This document shows, piece after piece, positions 8,646 through 17,654 of a stretch of 64,000 nucleotides of DNA (positions are counted from its first letter, which is position 1; each line of letters opens with the position of its first letter). The position numbers and the translations under genes were made by a program. The notes under the pieces were generated by a model. The model searched no databases and had not been told where the DNA came from. It saw nothing but the letters and a program-made list of their open reading frames with translations. The stretch is from Streptomyces sp. NBC_01224 (GTDB lineage Bacteria > Actinomycetota > Actinomycetes > Streptomycetales > Streptomycetaceae), in assembly GCF_036002945.1 (NCBI RefSeq), contig NZ_CP108529.1:930001-994000 (forward strand). Reading direction: 5' to 3'.

Positions 8646-9860
8646 TCAGTAGCCGACGACCTCGGGCCAGTGGAGTTCGACGCCGGCCTCGACCAGGCGG
8701 CGTTGGAGCTGATCGACGAGTGCGGGTTCGGCGGCGACCTGCTGCGGGCTCAGTCCGCGGTCCAGGCAGAACGCGGTGAGTTCGATCGCGGACTCGCCGA
8801 CGTTCCATTCGACCGGGTGGAGCCGGTAGGCGCCGTTGGTGATGTGGGTGGTGCCGATGTTCTTGGCGGCGGGGATCAGGTTCTGGGTCCGGACCGGGAC
8901 CAGGGCACCCAGCGGGATCTCGAACGGCGCCGACTCGACGTCGATGTAGTTGTCGCCGCCGGTCGAGGGGTGCAGGTCGATCCGGTACATCCCCACCCCG
9001 ACGGACGCATCGAACCGGGCCGGCGCGCCGGACCCGCGGGATGCGACCGAGATGTCCTGCTCGCGGACGGTGGTCAGCGCCTTGATCCGGCGGGATTCCC
9101 GGATGTACGGAGCCTGCGCGAAGCCGTCGCTGGTTCCTACCAGGTCCCCGCGCAGCCTCAGTCCGGGCCACCCTCGGCCGCCGTCGGGCCGGGGCGCCTC
9201 GGTCTGCAGCCAGTGGACGTAGGCCCGGGACTGCGCCTTCGCCGCGGCCAGGTGCCGCGCTCGTTCGTCGGTGTCGATGATCGAGCCGCCGACGTAATCC
9301 AGCTGGGGCCAGTTGGCCAGCACGATGTCGCTGTCGTACAGGCCGTCGGTGAAGGTCTGCCGGGCGGCAATCCGCCGGAACTGCCACAGGTCCCGGTCCC
9401 CGGCGTCGAACCGCGGATCACCGGAGACGTCCTGCTCCGGATTCACGATCATGGTGCGCTGCTCCGGCACCAGGGTGCGCGGATCGGGCGCGGTGAACGA
9501 CAGCATCGGCGCGCCCCAGTAGGGCAGCTCGAACGAGCGCCAGTCGTCGTAGTCGTCGGGCCGGGCGATCGTGTGATCCCCGGCGGCATGGTCGAAGACG
9601 AAGCACCACGCGATCGACTGCACGTTGGCCGGGTCGGCGACGTCGGGAGCGCTCGGCTCACCGGTGTCGGACCGCGCCTCGGTACCGACGACGTACTCGG
9701 TGCCGGTCAGCGGCAGCAGGTCACCGGTCTCGGTGCCGTCCAGCACGAACTCCGCCGTGATCACGCTCTGCGCCCCGGTCTGCGGATCCGCGACCGTAAC
9801 CGTGCGGACCACCCCGTCCACGACCTTCACTCCAGTGGCAGCTGAACTCGGCGGCCCTGC
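8646..9860 (-). pseudogene. FAD-dependent oxidoreductase, N-terminus lost
   Basis: About 400 residues of an FAD_oxidored-type protein: FVLDGTETGDLLPLTGTEYV, IAWCFVFDHAAGDHT, KNIGTTHITNGAYRLHPVEW and AFCLDRG. Members are usually over 500 residues and begin with a GxGxxG FAD-binding motif, sometimes secreted in sugar-use clusters. That N-terminal Rossmann part is missing. Homology-like sequence begins near 9850, and beyond it the frame is unrelated sequence leading to the terpene synthase. The 5' part was probably removed when the terpene-synthase segment joined here. The gene lies just upstream of, and in line with, the broken sugar importer. Confidence 0.75.
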
Positions 9861-10120
9861 AACGTCGCCCGCGTCGCCGACTGAATCGACACCGCACCCA
9901 GAACACGACGCCGGGCCACGCACTTCCGCACTCTGTGCTCAGCCACCGCATGATCTGCCCAACATCACCAGCAGAGTCGCGTCGTTGGGTTTCGCGTCGA
10001 GGGCGCGATGCATGAAGAGAGGGCGCCGTGTCCCGGCGGGGCGGGTAAAAGCCGGTCCGTAGGGAAAGATGACAAGGCGCGGTCCTTACCCGTGCTGTAG
10101 CGGGCTGGAGGGAAGTTCTC

Positions 10121-11176
10121 GTGAGACGAACGCCTGCAAGCGCAGGCACCGAGATCGCAGGGTGGGCCATCCCAGGGGACGGCGGGCAATGGTTTGCCCC
10201 CCTGCAGTGCAAAACCCGGGACCTCTCGCTGCTCAACCCCGGCCTTCCCCACGTAGAGCCGCACGTCACGGCGTGGGCGCAGAAAGTGGGGCTGCTGTCT
10301 GCGGAAGCGGCTGAGCAGGCCCGCAGGGAGCGTCATATTGCCTTCGCCGGACGGGTCTGGCCATGGGCACCCCCGGAGCGGCTGGCAGAGCTGTCTCGCT
10401 TGGCCCTGTGGATGTTCGTCGTCGATGACCGCAGTGACGCCCGCGGGGACGATTCCGGAGCGGTCGACACAGAGCTGCAAGCCATGATGCGCATCGTCAC
10501 CTGCGAACAGGACGTTGTGCCCGAAAAGGCGCCGGGGACCGTACGCGTCCTGGCAGAGGTCGTGCCCCGATTGGCCGATCAGATGAGCCCCGCATGGAAC
10601 GATCGCTTCCGCCGGCATCTGGCGGAATGGATACGCACCAACCGGGACATGATCCGGCGCCGGGTGGAACGCAGCGTACCCACGCCTCATGCCTACGTCG
10701 CCTGGCGCCGGGTCTCCGGAGCGGTCGGCTGGTGCTTCGACCTCACCGAATACGCACAGGACGCGGGACTCACCGAGCTGGTGTGGTCCTCGCCGGCCTG
10801 CCGACAGCTGCGGGATACCGCCGCCGACATCATCTGCTGGACCAACGACCTGTACTCCCTCGGCAAAGAACTACGCACCGGCGAAACCAGCAACCTCGTC
10901 GTGATACTGCAGCACCATCACCACTTGACGCTGCAGGACGCTGTCAACGAGGTGCACCGCCGGCTCTCCCTGCGAATCATCGAATTGCCTGCCGCAATAG
11001 TCAGTCTGCAGACCACCGCCTTCGCCATGAACCTGACGGTGCAGGAACAGGCCGCAGTTGACCGGTACGTGGACGGGATCCGCGCATGGGCTCGTGGATT
11101 TCTCGAATACAGCCAGGAATCGGCACGGTACGCCGAGGCCTCCGTTCCCCCAGCAACGGCGGGGCTGCGGTTGTGA
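10121..11176 (+). CDS. class I terpene synthase
   Basis: A 351-residue terpene cyclase that ionises a prenyl diphosphate with Mg2+. The Asp-rich motif is D102-D103-R-S-D106 (WMFVVDDRSDAR). The NSE triad is N242-D-L-Y-S246-L-G-K-E250 (ICWTNDLYSLGKE). A terminal Arg-Tyr (SARY) follows, as in bacterial sesquiterpene cyclases. GTG 10121 is chosen because GGAGGG lies about 10 bases before it. The length is normal for a single-domain enzyme. The product cannot be told from sequence by eye. It stands between two truncated genes (an FAD oxidoreductase and a GH35 galactosidase) and has no tailoring enzyme beside it. It appears intact and may have arrived as a single-gene insertion. Confidence 0.9.
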   Translation: MRRTPASAGTEIAGWAIPGDGGQWFAPLQCKTRDLSLLNPGLPHVEPHVTAWAQKVGLLSAEAAEQARRERHIAFAGRVWPWAPPERLAELSRLALWMFVVDDRSDARGDDSGAVDTELQAMMRIVTCEQDVVPEKAPGTVRVLAEVVPRLADQMSPAWNDRFRRHLAEWIRTNRDMIRRRVERSVPTPHAYVAWRRVSGAVGWCFDLTEYAQDAGLTELVWSSPACRQLRDTAADIICWTNDLYSLGKELRTGETSNLVVILQHHHHLTLQDAVNEVHRRLSLRIIELPAAIVSLQTTAFAMNLTVQEQAAVDRYVDGIRAWARGFLEYSQESARYAEASVPPATAGLRL

Positions 11177-11179
11177 GCC

Positions 11180-11544
11180 AGGATTACTTTGGAACGGGCG
11201 ACCGATCGATGTCCGCCCGACCGGCTCGGGAAACGTCCTGAGCGCACTGGCAGCAGGACCGCCCCCGGTCCTGCTGCCGGCCCTTCACCGGCTGGCGGTA
11301 CGCCCCGGAAAACCCCGAGGCCGACGCCGGGTTCGACGACTCGTCCTGGCGGCTCTGCGACCTCACCACGTCCCACAGGTGGCGCGCGAAGAGCACCCTC
11401 CTGGGCCAACGACGCCTTCACGTCGGCCCGTGGGCTGACCGCGGCCGGACTCGACGGCGACGCCACCGTGCTTGCCTGGCGCATCCAGGGCGGGACCGGG
11501 GACGAACTCGTCCGCGGACCGCTCAACGCCGGTGGATGTACTAA
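11180..11544 (+). pseudogene. GH35 beta-galactosidase remnant, left of the IS
   Basis: Degenerate pieces of the C-terminal jelly-roll region of an actinobacterial GH35 beta-galactosidase. They read WNGRPIDVRPTGSGNVLSAL, a frame change, LTGWRYAPENPEADAGFDDS, an internal gap, and then NDAFTSARGLTAAGLDGDAT with LAWRIQGG and VRGPLNAGG. The catalytic barrel is absent. The last codons run straight into the target duplication of the inserted element; the continuation is at 13308-13470. Confidence 0.7.
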
Positions 11545-11569
11545 GGGCCCGTAAAGAATCAACACGTTG
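11545..11569 (+). repeat. left inverted repeat of the ISAzo13-like element
   Basis: 25 bp, identical in reverse complement to 13283-13307; preceded by target duplication TAA. Confidence 0.93.
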
Positions 11570-11598
11570 CTTCACGGCCTCCCTGTCGTTGGTGTGGT

Positions 11599-13293
11599 AT
11601 GCGCATACCGAGCGAGGTTCGTGACCAACTTGCCCTGAGATTCGGAGTGTTGTTCCCTCACCTGAATGAGCGGCAGCAGCGGCTGGCGCTGGCCGCCGAG
11701 GCCCGGCTGCTGGGGCACGGCGGGGTCCGGGCCGTCGCGCGTGCCGCAGGGGTGAGCGAGACGACGGTGCGGAAGGGCGTCTTTGAGTTGGAGGGCGGTG
11801 AGGACCCACTGCCCGATGGCCGGGTCCGCCGGGACGGCGGCGGTCGCAAGAGCGCCGAGAAGCTTGACCGGCTGCTCGTTCCGGCGTTGCTGGCGCTGGT
11901 CGAGCCGGATGAGCGGGGCGATCCGATGTCGCCGCTGCGGTGGACGACCAAGTCGCTGCGGTCTCTGGCCGGGGAGCTGACGCGGCAGGGCCATGCCGCG
12001 TCAGCGCCGACCGTGGGCAGGCTGCTGCGGGAGAACGGCTTCAGTCTGCAGGCCAATGCCAAGACCCTTGAGGGCGCTCAGCACCCCGACCGGGACGCGC
12101 AGTTCCGCTACATCAACGACCAGGTCAAGGACCATCAGGCGGAGGGCGAGCCGGTGGTCAGTGTGGACACGAAGAAGAAGGAAGTCGTCGGGGAGTTCAA
12201 GAATGCGGGACGTCAGTGGCGGCCGGCCGGTGAACCCGTGCGGGTTGACGTCCATGACTTCCCCGGCGATGCACTGGGCAAGGCCCTGCCTTACGGCATC
12301 TACGATCTGGCGGCGGACACCGGCTGGGTGAATGTCGGTACGGATCACGACACCGCAGCCTTCGCGGTCGAATCGATCGGCCGTTGGTGGAACGGGCAAG
12401 GACGCCTCGACTACCCGCAGGCCAGACGTCTGCTGATCACTGCCGATGCCGGCGGCTCCAACGGCTACCGCACCCGGGCCTTCAAGACCGAGCTGGCCGC
12501 GTTCGCCGCCCGGACCGGCCTGGCCGTCACGGTCTGTCACATGCCGCCGGGCACATCGAAGTGGAACAAGGTGGAGCATCGGCTGTTCTCCGCCATCACC
12601 ATGAACTGGCGCGGCAGACCGCTGAACAGCCACGAGGTCGTCGTGCAGTCCATCGCCGCGACCACCACCCGCACCGGTCTCACCGTCCACGCCGAACTCG
12701 ACACCGGCACCTATCCCACCGGTGTGAAGGTCAGCGATGCGGAGCTGAACGCGGTGCCGGTCACCGGGCATGCCTTCCACGGCGAATGGAACTACACCGT
12801 GCACCCCCACCCCGCCAGCCCGGCAGGCCACACCAGGCCGCCGACGCCCGGGCCGGCAGCGGTCATCGACCGCGGTGCCCTGTCACACCCCGTGCTGACC
12901 GGCATGACCTGCACCGCACTGACCGAGCTGACCGAGACCCTGACCCCCGGCTGGCAGGCGCTGCAGAAACAGGACCCGGCCACCCGACGCGACGGCGGCA
13001 CCCGGCGCCGGGCCCCGGGCGGCGGCCGCAAAGCCAAACTCGACCTGGCCGACCGGGTCCTGGCCACCGTGCTGCAACAAAACCTCGCTCTGCCACCTAC
13101 CGTGCTGGCCCACCTCTTCGACGTCAGCAAGGACACCATCCGCCACACCACCAGCGAGATCCGACGACTGATGGACCAGCACGCGCACACATCCCAGCCC
13201 CCAGCAGCACACCTCAGCACCCTGGCAGGACTCCTCGTCCACGCCACCGCACACGGCGCGACCCTCACGACAAAGACCAAACCAACGTGTTGA
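11599..13293 (+). CDS. ISAzo13 family transposase
   Basis: A 564-residue DDE-type transposase. The N-terminal helix-turn-helix region reads VRAVARAAGVSETTVRKG; the core has LLRENGFSLQANAKTLEGAQ, then HPDRDAQFRYIN, VVSVDTKKKEVVGEF (first Asp), LLITADAGGSNGYRTR (second Asp) and HMPPGTSKWNKVEHRLFS (Glu). These blocks are diagnostic of the ISAzo13 / Rhodopirellula-type family. The part after about residue 400 is an extra domain ending in a second helix-turn-helix-like segment (LPPTVLAHLFDVSKDTIRHT). ATG 11599 lies 30 bases inside the left repeat, and the stop falls within the right repeat. No disabling change is seen, so the element could still be active. Confidence 0.93.
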   Translation: MRIPSEVRDQLALRFGVLFPHLNERQQRLALAAEARLLGHGGVRAVARAAGVSETTVRKGVFELEGGEDPLPDGRVRRDGGGRKSAEKLDRLLVPALLALVEPDERGDPMSPLRWTTKSLRSLAGELTRQGHAASAPTVGRLLRENGFSLQANAKTLEGAQHPDRDAQFRYINDQVKDHQAEGEPVVSVDTKKKEVVGEFKNAGRQWRPAGEPVRVDVHDFPGDALGKALPYGIYDLAADTGWVNVGTDHDTAAFAVESIGRWWNGQGRLDYPQARRLLITADAGGSNGYRTRAFKTELAAFAARTGLAVTVCHMPPGTSKWNKVEHRLFSAITMNWRGRPLNSHEVVVQSIAATTTRTGLTVHAELDTGTYPTGVKVSDAELNAVPVTGHAFHGEWNYTVHPHPASPAGHTRPPTPGPAAVIDRGALSHPVLTGMTCTALTELTETLTPGWQALQKQDPATRRDGGTRRRAPGGGRKAKLDLADRVLATVLQQNLALPPTVLAHLFDVSKDTIRHTTSEIRRLMDQHAHTSQPPAAHLSTLAGLLVHATAHGATLTTKTKPTC

Positions 13294-13307
13294 TTCTTTA
13301 CGGGCCC
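13283..13307 (-). repeat. right inverted repeat of the ISAzo13-like element
   Basis: 25 bp matching 11545-11569 in reverse complement; followed by target duplication TAA. The transposase gene ends inside it. Confidence 0.93.
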
Positions 13308-13470
13308 TAAGAACCGGGCCGGGTGGTATCTGCCCGGCTTCCCCGACACCAGTGGCAGCCCGTCGACCTGCCGCGGGACTGGACCCGCCAGGGGGTCGCC
13401 TGGTACCCCACGACGTTCCGCCTCGACCCGGACGACAAGGAAAACGGCCGTCGGAGCCGCGGACATGCCC
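13308..13470 (+). pseudogene. GH35 beta-galactosidase remnant, right of the IS
   Basis: It continues the galactosidase fragment: KNRAGWYLPGFPDTS, then, after a one-base frame change near 13352, WQPVDLPRDWTRQGVAWYPT and TFRLDPDDKE. This is the domain that follows the GPLNxGGLxGERxGWxLPGF block in Streptomyces GH35 enzymes. Similarity stops near 13450, so the true C-terminus is missing. The gene was already frameshifted or decayed afterwards. Confidence 0.7.
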
Positions 13471-13705
13471 CCGACGGTCCCGCACGCCGTTCTCCCAGGT
13501 CAACCCACGAATCCGCCGATCATGTGTGTCTGCCTACCGATGAAGTCGGGAGACCCCGGCGACGATGGCCCGTGAAGCCGAACCCCACGCCGGCGTTGCG
13601 AGATGCCACCGCACGATCAACCGCATCCAATCCCCCAACATCTCTGCCGTGTATATGTGTGTTTCGCTAGGCTCCCCAGCATGCTGGCAGAGCAGGGGGA
13701 ATAAA

Positions 13706-16456
13706 GTGTCGGAACGTCACCGCACCGAGAGGACCACCGTCGTGGACGGACGCGATCGGGTGGGTAAGCCCCTGTACGAGCGCCAAAACGAGGTGGTCGC
13801 TGCTCGGAATGCGGTGGAGGGGATCTGCGCAGGCGGCGGGGACCGCGAAGGCAAGCAGGGTGGGCTGCTGTTCTTCAGCGCTGCCGCCGGGCTGGGCAAG
13901 ACGACCGTGCTGGCCGAGGTCCGGCGCATCGCCACTGCCCGCGGCTGCACTGTACTGTCTGCCCGAGGCGGCGAGCAGGAGCATACCGTCCCCTTCCATG
14001 TCGTACGCCAGCTGCTGCAGCCCATCCTCGCTTCCTGCACCGAGGCCGAGCGTCGCGAGATATTCGGCGGGTGGTACGAGATCGCCGGCCCGGCCGTTGG
14101 TCTGTTCGCTCAGCAGACCGGTACCGCCGCCCCGGACCCGCAGGGCGTCCGGGACGGTCTGGACTGGGTCGTCACCCAGCTGGCCGTGCGACGGGCACCG
14201 ATAGTGATCGTTCTCGACGACGCCCACTGGGGTGATCTGGAGTCACTCGCCTGGCTCGCCGCGTTCGCGGTGAGAGCGCAGGAACTTCCCGTGCTGGTGG
14301 TCCTCGGCTACCGCCCGGACGAAGTGCCCACCGAGGCCGCGACGTTCCGCGAACTGATCGAAGGCCGCAGCGGACGCCCGATCCCCCTGCACGTTCTCAG
14401 CCCGGAGGCAGTGGGCGAACTGGTGCGAAGTTCGCTCGGAGCGGAAGCCGACGACCTCTTCTGCCGCGAGTGTTGGGCGGTCACCGGCGGCAACCCCTAC
14501 GAGGCCGTCGAGCTCATCGCCAAGGTCCAGGACCGCAGCCTCGCCCCGAACGCGGAGTCGGCCTCCCTGCTGCGCGAACTCGCTGCGAGCGCACGCGGCG
14601 CCGGACTGGTCAAACGGCTGGAGAGGCTCGGCCACGCCTCTGTCCGGGTTGCCTGGGCCGCCGCGGTGCTCGGCACCGAGATCTCCCCGGAGCTGGCCGC
14701 AGCAGTGGCCGGACTGCCACCGGCCGAGGCCCAGGACGCCGTGGACCGGCTGCGCGTCGCCCGTATTCTCACCGGCAGCCGGACACTCGAGTTCATCCAT
14801 CCACTCGTCGCCACCGCTGTGTACCAGGCCATCCCGCCGACCACCCGCACCGCGCTGCACGGTCAGGCCGCCTGGGCGGTGGCCGACGCGGGCCTGGGCG
14901 TCACAGCCGCCGCTCGGCATCTGCTCGAGACCCATCCCGAGGACGACCCACACACCGTCCTTCAACTGCGCGCTGCCGCGCGCGAGAATCTCCGTCTTGG
15001 CGCGCCCGACGCGGCTCGACGCTGTCTGGAACGTGCGCTGCGCGAACCGCCGGCGCCCGAGGATCGCGCGGGCGTGCTCTACGAACTCGGCTGCTCTGCC
15101 CTGCTCACTGCCCCGGCCGTCACCGTCAATCACCTCACGGCAGCCCTGGAGCAGCCCTTCCTGGACCCCGCGCTCAGGGAGGACGCCACCTTCCGGCTGG
15201 CTCAGGCATTCGCCCACAACGACCAGCCCGCCAGAGCGGCCGCCGTCGCGGGCGCCGAGGCAGCACAGGCAAAGTCCGCTCGAGCGCGGCTGCGCCTGCA
15301 GGCAGCGCATTATCTGTGGCTGGCCTTCGACGCGCACGAGGCGCAGGCGTCCGAGCGCTCCCGTCGGCTCGTACGGCTTGCCGAGCACGTGCCCGGAAAG
15401 GACATCGAGGAGCGGGCCCTGCTGTGCGTTCGAACCTGGGACGCGATGTTGCGCGGGGAGCCGACCGCGAACACGCTGGCCATCGCCGCACGTGCCCTGG
15501 GACTGAGCTACACCGACCCGGACTGGGGTTTCGAACTCCCGAGCCTGACCGCGCTCAGCTACATGTACGCCGACGAGTGCGACCGCGCGGAAGAACTGTT
15601 CAGTTCGGCCATCGCAGAGTGCGAGCAGGTCGGGTGGAGTGGTGCCCACCTCTCTTTCGGCTTCACTCTCCTCGGCCTGGTCTGGTTCCGGCGCGGGATG
15701 CTCGTCGAAGCAGAGGACTGCGCGCGTGAGGGAGTGCGCCTGGCCGAGCGGGTGGGCCCCCGGGTGCCCGCCCAATGGTATGCCGTCGGACTGTTGCTGG
15801 ACGTCCTGCTGTCCCGGGGCCGCGTCGAGGAGGCGCTTCGCGTCGCCGAGACGTACGACTTCGCGCCCCCCTACCCGAACGCGGTGGCCTTTCCCGACTC
15901 CCAAACCGTATACGGACGACTGCTTCTCGCCCGTGGTCTGCGCGAGGAGGCCGTGGCACAACTCACCGCGGCCGGGAAACGGCTGGAAGCCAAGGGCATC
16001 CTCAACCCGACCTGGTGTCCCTGGGCGGGATACCTCGCCATCGCCATCGCTGAGGAGGACCCCCAGCGCGCCCGCGCCCTCGCAGCGGAGATGCTGCGTC
16101 GGGCAGAGCGCTATGGCACGCCCACCGCCATCGGTGAGGCGCTGTGCTTCGGCGCGGCGGTGGACGAGGACGGGCAGGCGCTGCCCCAGCGAGAGCGCGC
16201 GGTGAAGGTACTGAGCCGGTCCCCCAACCGGCACGCGTACGCTGAGGCGCTGATTGACCTCGGCGCGGAGCTCAGGCGCGACGGCCGCACCGACAGGGTA
16301 GCCGAGCTGCTGTTCGAGGGTATCGAGCTGGCGGACCGATGTGGTGCCGACCATCTCGCTGAGCGAGGCCGTGCGGAGATGGCCAAGGCGGGGCTGCGGC
16401 TGCATCGGCAACGCACTTTGGCGCAGCGTCGGGTGAGCGCCGCAGAGCAGGGCTGA
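13706..16456 (+). CDS. LAL-type AAA ATPase regulator lacking the LuxR helix-turn-helix
   Basis: A 916-residue protein from GTG 13706, just after GCAGGGGGA; the frame is open 47 codons further but without a better start. It has the layout of large ATP-binding LuxR regulators (LAL, MalT-like). There is a Walker A (SAAAGLGKTT, with Ala where Gly usually stands first), Walker B (IVIVLDDAHWGD), and a long alpha-helical repeat region (residues about 420-880) with TPR-like segments. LAL proteins normally end in an LTxxExxVxxLxAxGxxNxEIA helix-turn-helix. Here the protein stops at KAGLRLHRQRTLAQRRVSAA, where that domain should begin. An IS5 fragment starts about 60 bases later. It may be a truncated regulator, or act without DNA binding. 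Confidence 0.85.
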   Translation: MSERHRTERTTVVDGRDRVGKPLYERQNEVVAARNAVEGICAGGGDREGKQGGLLFFSAAAGLGKTTVLAEVRRIATARGCTVLSARGGEQEHTVPFHVVRQLLQPILASCTEAERREIFGGWYEIAGPAVGLFAQQTGTAAPDPQGVRDGLDWVVTQLAVRRAPIVIVLDDAHWGDLESLAWLAAFAVRAQELPVLVVLGYRPDEVPTEAATFRELIEGRSGRPIPLHVLSPEAVGELVRSSLGAEADDLFCRECWAVTGGNPYEAVELIAKVQDRSLAPNAESASLLRELAASARGAGLVKRLERLGHASVRVAWAAAVLGTEISPELAAAVAGLPPAEAQDAVDRLRVARILTGSRTLEFIHPLVATAVYQAIPPTTRTALHGQAAWAVADAGLGVTAAARHLLETHPEDDPHTVLQLRAAARENLRLGAPDAARRCLERALREPPAPEDRAGVLYELGCSALLTAPAVTVNHLTAALEQPFLDPALREDATFRLAQAFAHNDQPARAAAVAGAEAAQAKSARARLRLQAAHYLWLAFDAHEAQASERSRRLVRLAEHVPGKDIEERALLCVRTWDAMLRGEPTANTLAIAARALGLSYTDPDWGFELPSLTALSYMYADECDRAEELFSSAIAECEQVGWSGAHLSFGFTLLGLVWFRRGMLVEAEDCAREGVRLAERVGPRVPAQWYAVGLLLDVLLSRGRVEEALRVAETYDFAPPYPNAVAFPDSQTVYGRLLLARGLREEAVAQLTAAGKRLEAKGILNPTWCPWAGYLAIAIAEEDPQRARALAAEMLRRAERYGTPTAIGEALCFGAAVDEDGQALPQRERAVKVLSRSPNRHAYAEALIDLGAELRRDGRTDRVAELLFEGIELADRCGADHLAERGRAEMAKAGLRLHRQRTLAQRRVSAAEQG

Positions 16457-16539
16457 CCTCGAGCGAGGCAACGGGGTCGGCCCCCCTGAATGGGGCCTGT
16501 GTGATGTCGTGATCAATCTTGCAGATCCGGATCCGCCTG

Positions 16540-16683
16540 GAAGGCGGATCCGGTGGGAAGACGATCGCGACGCGCAGGCAACTCACCGACGAACAGTGGA
16601 AGTTGATCGAGCCATTCCTGCCGATAGCTGAGTACGGCCCGTACCCCGAGCGGCTGCGGGATCAGTTTGAGGGGGTGATCTGT
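16540..16683 (+). pseudogene. IS5-type transposase N-terminal fragment
   Basis: About 48 residues (RRQLTDEQWKLIEPFLPIAE, YGPYPERLRDQFEGVI) match the conserved beginning of IS5/IS1647-group transposases common in Streptomyces, which normally continues WRFRTGxxWREMP. After EGVI the sequence changes abruptly to the next fragment at 16684. Only the N-terminal domain remains and no catalytic residue is present. Confidence 0.75.
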
Positions 16684-16927
16684 CACAATCGAGCTCACCT
16701 CCGACGAAGCCCTCGTCCTCTCGGACTGGCTGGAGCGAGTTCAGATGACCGACCTCAGCCGTCTGGTCGACGACCCAGCCGCATGGGTTCCGATCCACAA
16801 ACTCGCGGGGACATTGGACAAGACACTCCCCGGGATCTTCGCTGCTGACTACGCGGAGCGTCTGGCTCCGGCACGGCGCCGTCCGAGGGAGACCATGGGC
16901 AGCTTCGCTGAAGAGCAGGACGGCTGA
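16684..16927 (+). pseudogene. hypothetical protein, 5' end cut off
   Basis: About 80 residues: VTIELTSDEALVLSDWLERV, then DDPAAWVPIHKLAGTLDKTL and IFAADYAERLAPARRR. This resembles small conserved Streptomyces proteins of unknown role with the layout T-x-x-E-A-L-V-L-S-x-W-L ... D-D-x-A-x-W-x-P-x-x-x-L-A-G-T-L. The start codon was lost at the junction with the IS5 fragment. An internal ATG at 16745 could still give a 60-residue product. Confidence 0.5.
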
Positions 16928-17329
16928 GTCAGCTGTCCCATCCGTCAGCACGATTCCGTGAAAGCCATGTCAGTTGAGAATACTGAGGGCCAGCGTTCTC
17001 AATCAACGTGGCACCCCACCAGGTCAACGGCTCACCATCTGACAGATGCACTTCGACAGGACACGCTGGTCAGTTCCTCGGACGTTCCCACCCCGTCGGC
17101 GAGAACCGTGCGGATGTGGACCGGAGTTGAGAATCTCGCAGGCAGCATAGCGGGAGACTCCGTGAGAACGCCCAGGTCACCGCGTCGGTATATGGCGCGG
17201 GCGCTGAGAACCGCGCCAGTTTTCGTCCAGGGTCACGCGGTCCATGACGAGCGCATCCTGGCGGGCGGCACAGTCCGGGGGCGAGCAGTGAGAAGGCTGC
17301 GATCACAATGAGCATCGCGGTCAGCTTGG
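16928..17329. other. degraded intergenic stretch
   Basis: The 400 bases between the cut hypothetical gene and the IS701 remnant contain no conserved frame. Composition is less GC-rich than the flanks in 16960-17060. I see no RNA gene or hairpin. Confidence 0.4.
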
Positions 17330-17595
17330 CCCTCTACATCACGCGTGTGTGGGAGACAGCCGGGCCAGTCGGCCGGCAGCCAGCACTCCGGCAGCTGCGG
17401 CCCCTGGACCGCCTGCCGATCGCGTCCGGCAGGACGGATCCGCAAGGCCACAAACCGTGAATACATCCGTTTGAAGCCACTGCGGCCGGTGCCGGGCCGG
17501 GAGCCCTCACGCCATTGCACCGGCTTCGCTGCCTTCCGGCCCGCCGCGATGACCAGCTGCTTCACCGATTGCGGCTTGTCCGGGTACTTCGCCAC
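17330..17595 (-). pseudogene. IS701-type transposase remnant
   Basis: Read leftward from 17595: AKYPDKPQSVKQLVIAAGRK, PVQWREGSRPGTGRSGF, SRFVALRIRPAGR, then degenerate LPECWLPADWP. In intact IS701-family transposases the order is QSVxxLxxxLxRxAxxxVTWREGxRG...MxSRFAxxRVRPAxR...LPxEWLLxEWP. Both the catalytic core upstream and the C-terminal part are missing. The fragment abuts the broken integrase gene, whose 5' end was probably lost in the same event. Confidence 0.7.
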
Positions 17596-17654
17596 CGGCG
17601 GACGCCCGTTCCCGTTGTAGGGCTCGGTTCGCCCAAGTCGGTATCACTCCGAAC

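Larger units (their letters stand above)
11545..13307. mobile_element. ISAzo13-family insertion sequence, 1763 bp
   Basis: A complete element bounded by perfect 25-bp inverted repeats (outer end GGGCCCGTAAAGAATC) at 11545-11569 and 13283-13307. It is flanked by the direct repeat TAA (11542-11544 and 13308-13310). It encodes one transposase. Removing it with one TAA copy rejoins the galactosidase frame as NAGGCT-KNRAGWYLPGF, which independently confirms both ends. Confidence 0.93.

Noticed and set aside
10121-16456. A terpene biosynthetic cluster with the LAL-type protein as its regulator
   Set aside because: The two genes are separated by a dead galactosidase and an insertion sequence, and no tailoring or prenyl-diphosphate synthase gene is present.
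14243-16516. 757-codon open frame on the minus strand
   Set aside because: It is antisense to the LAL-type ATPase; no conserved motif.
16958-17311. 117-codon open frame on the plus strand
   Set aside because: Composition is not coding-like and no motif is present; the stretch lies between gene remnants.
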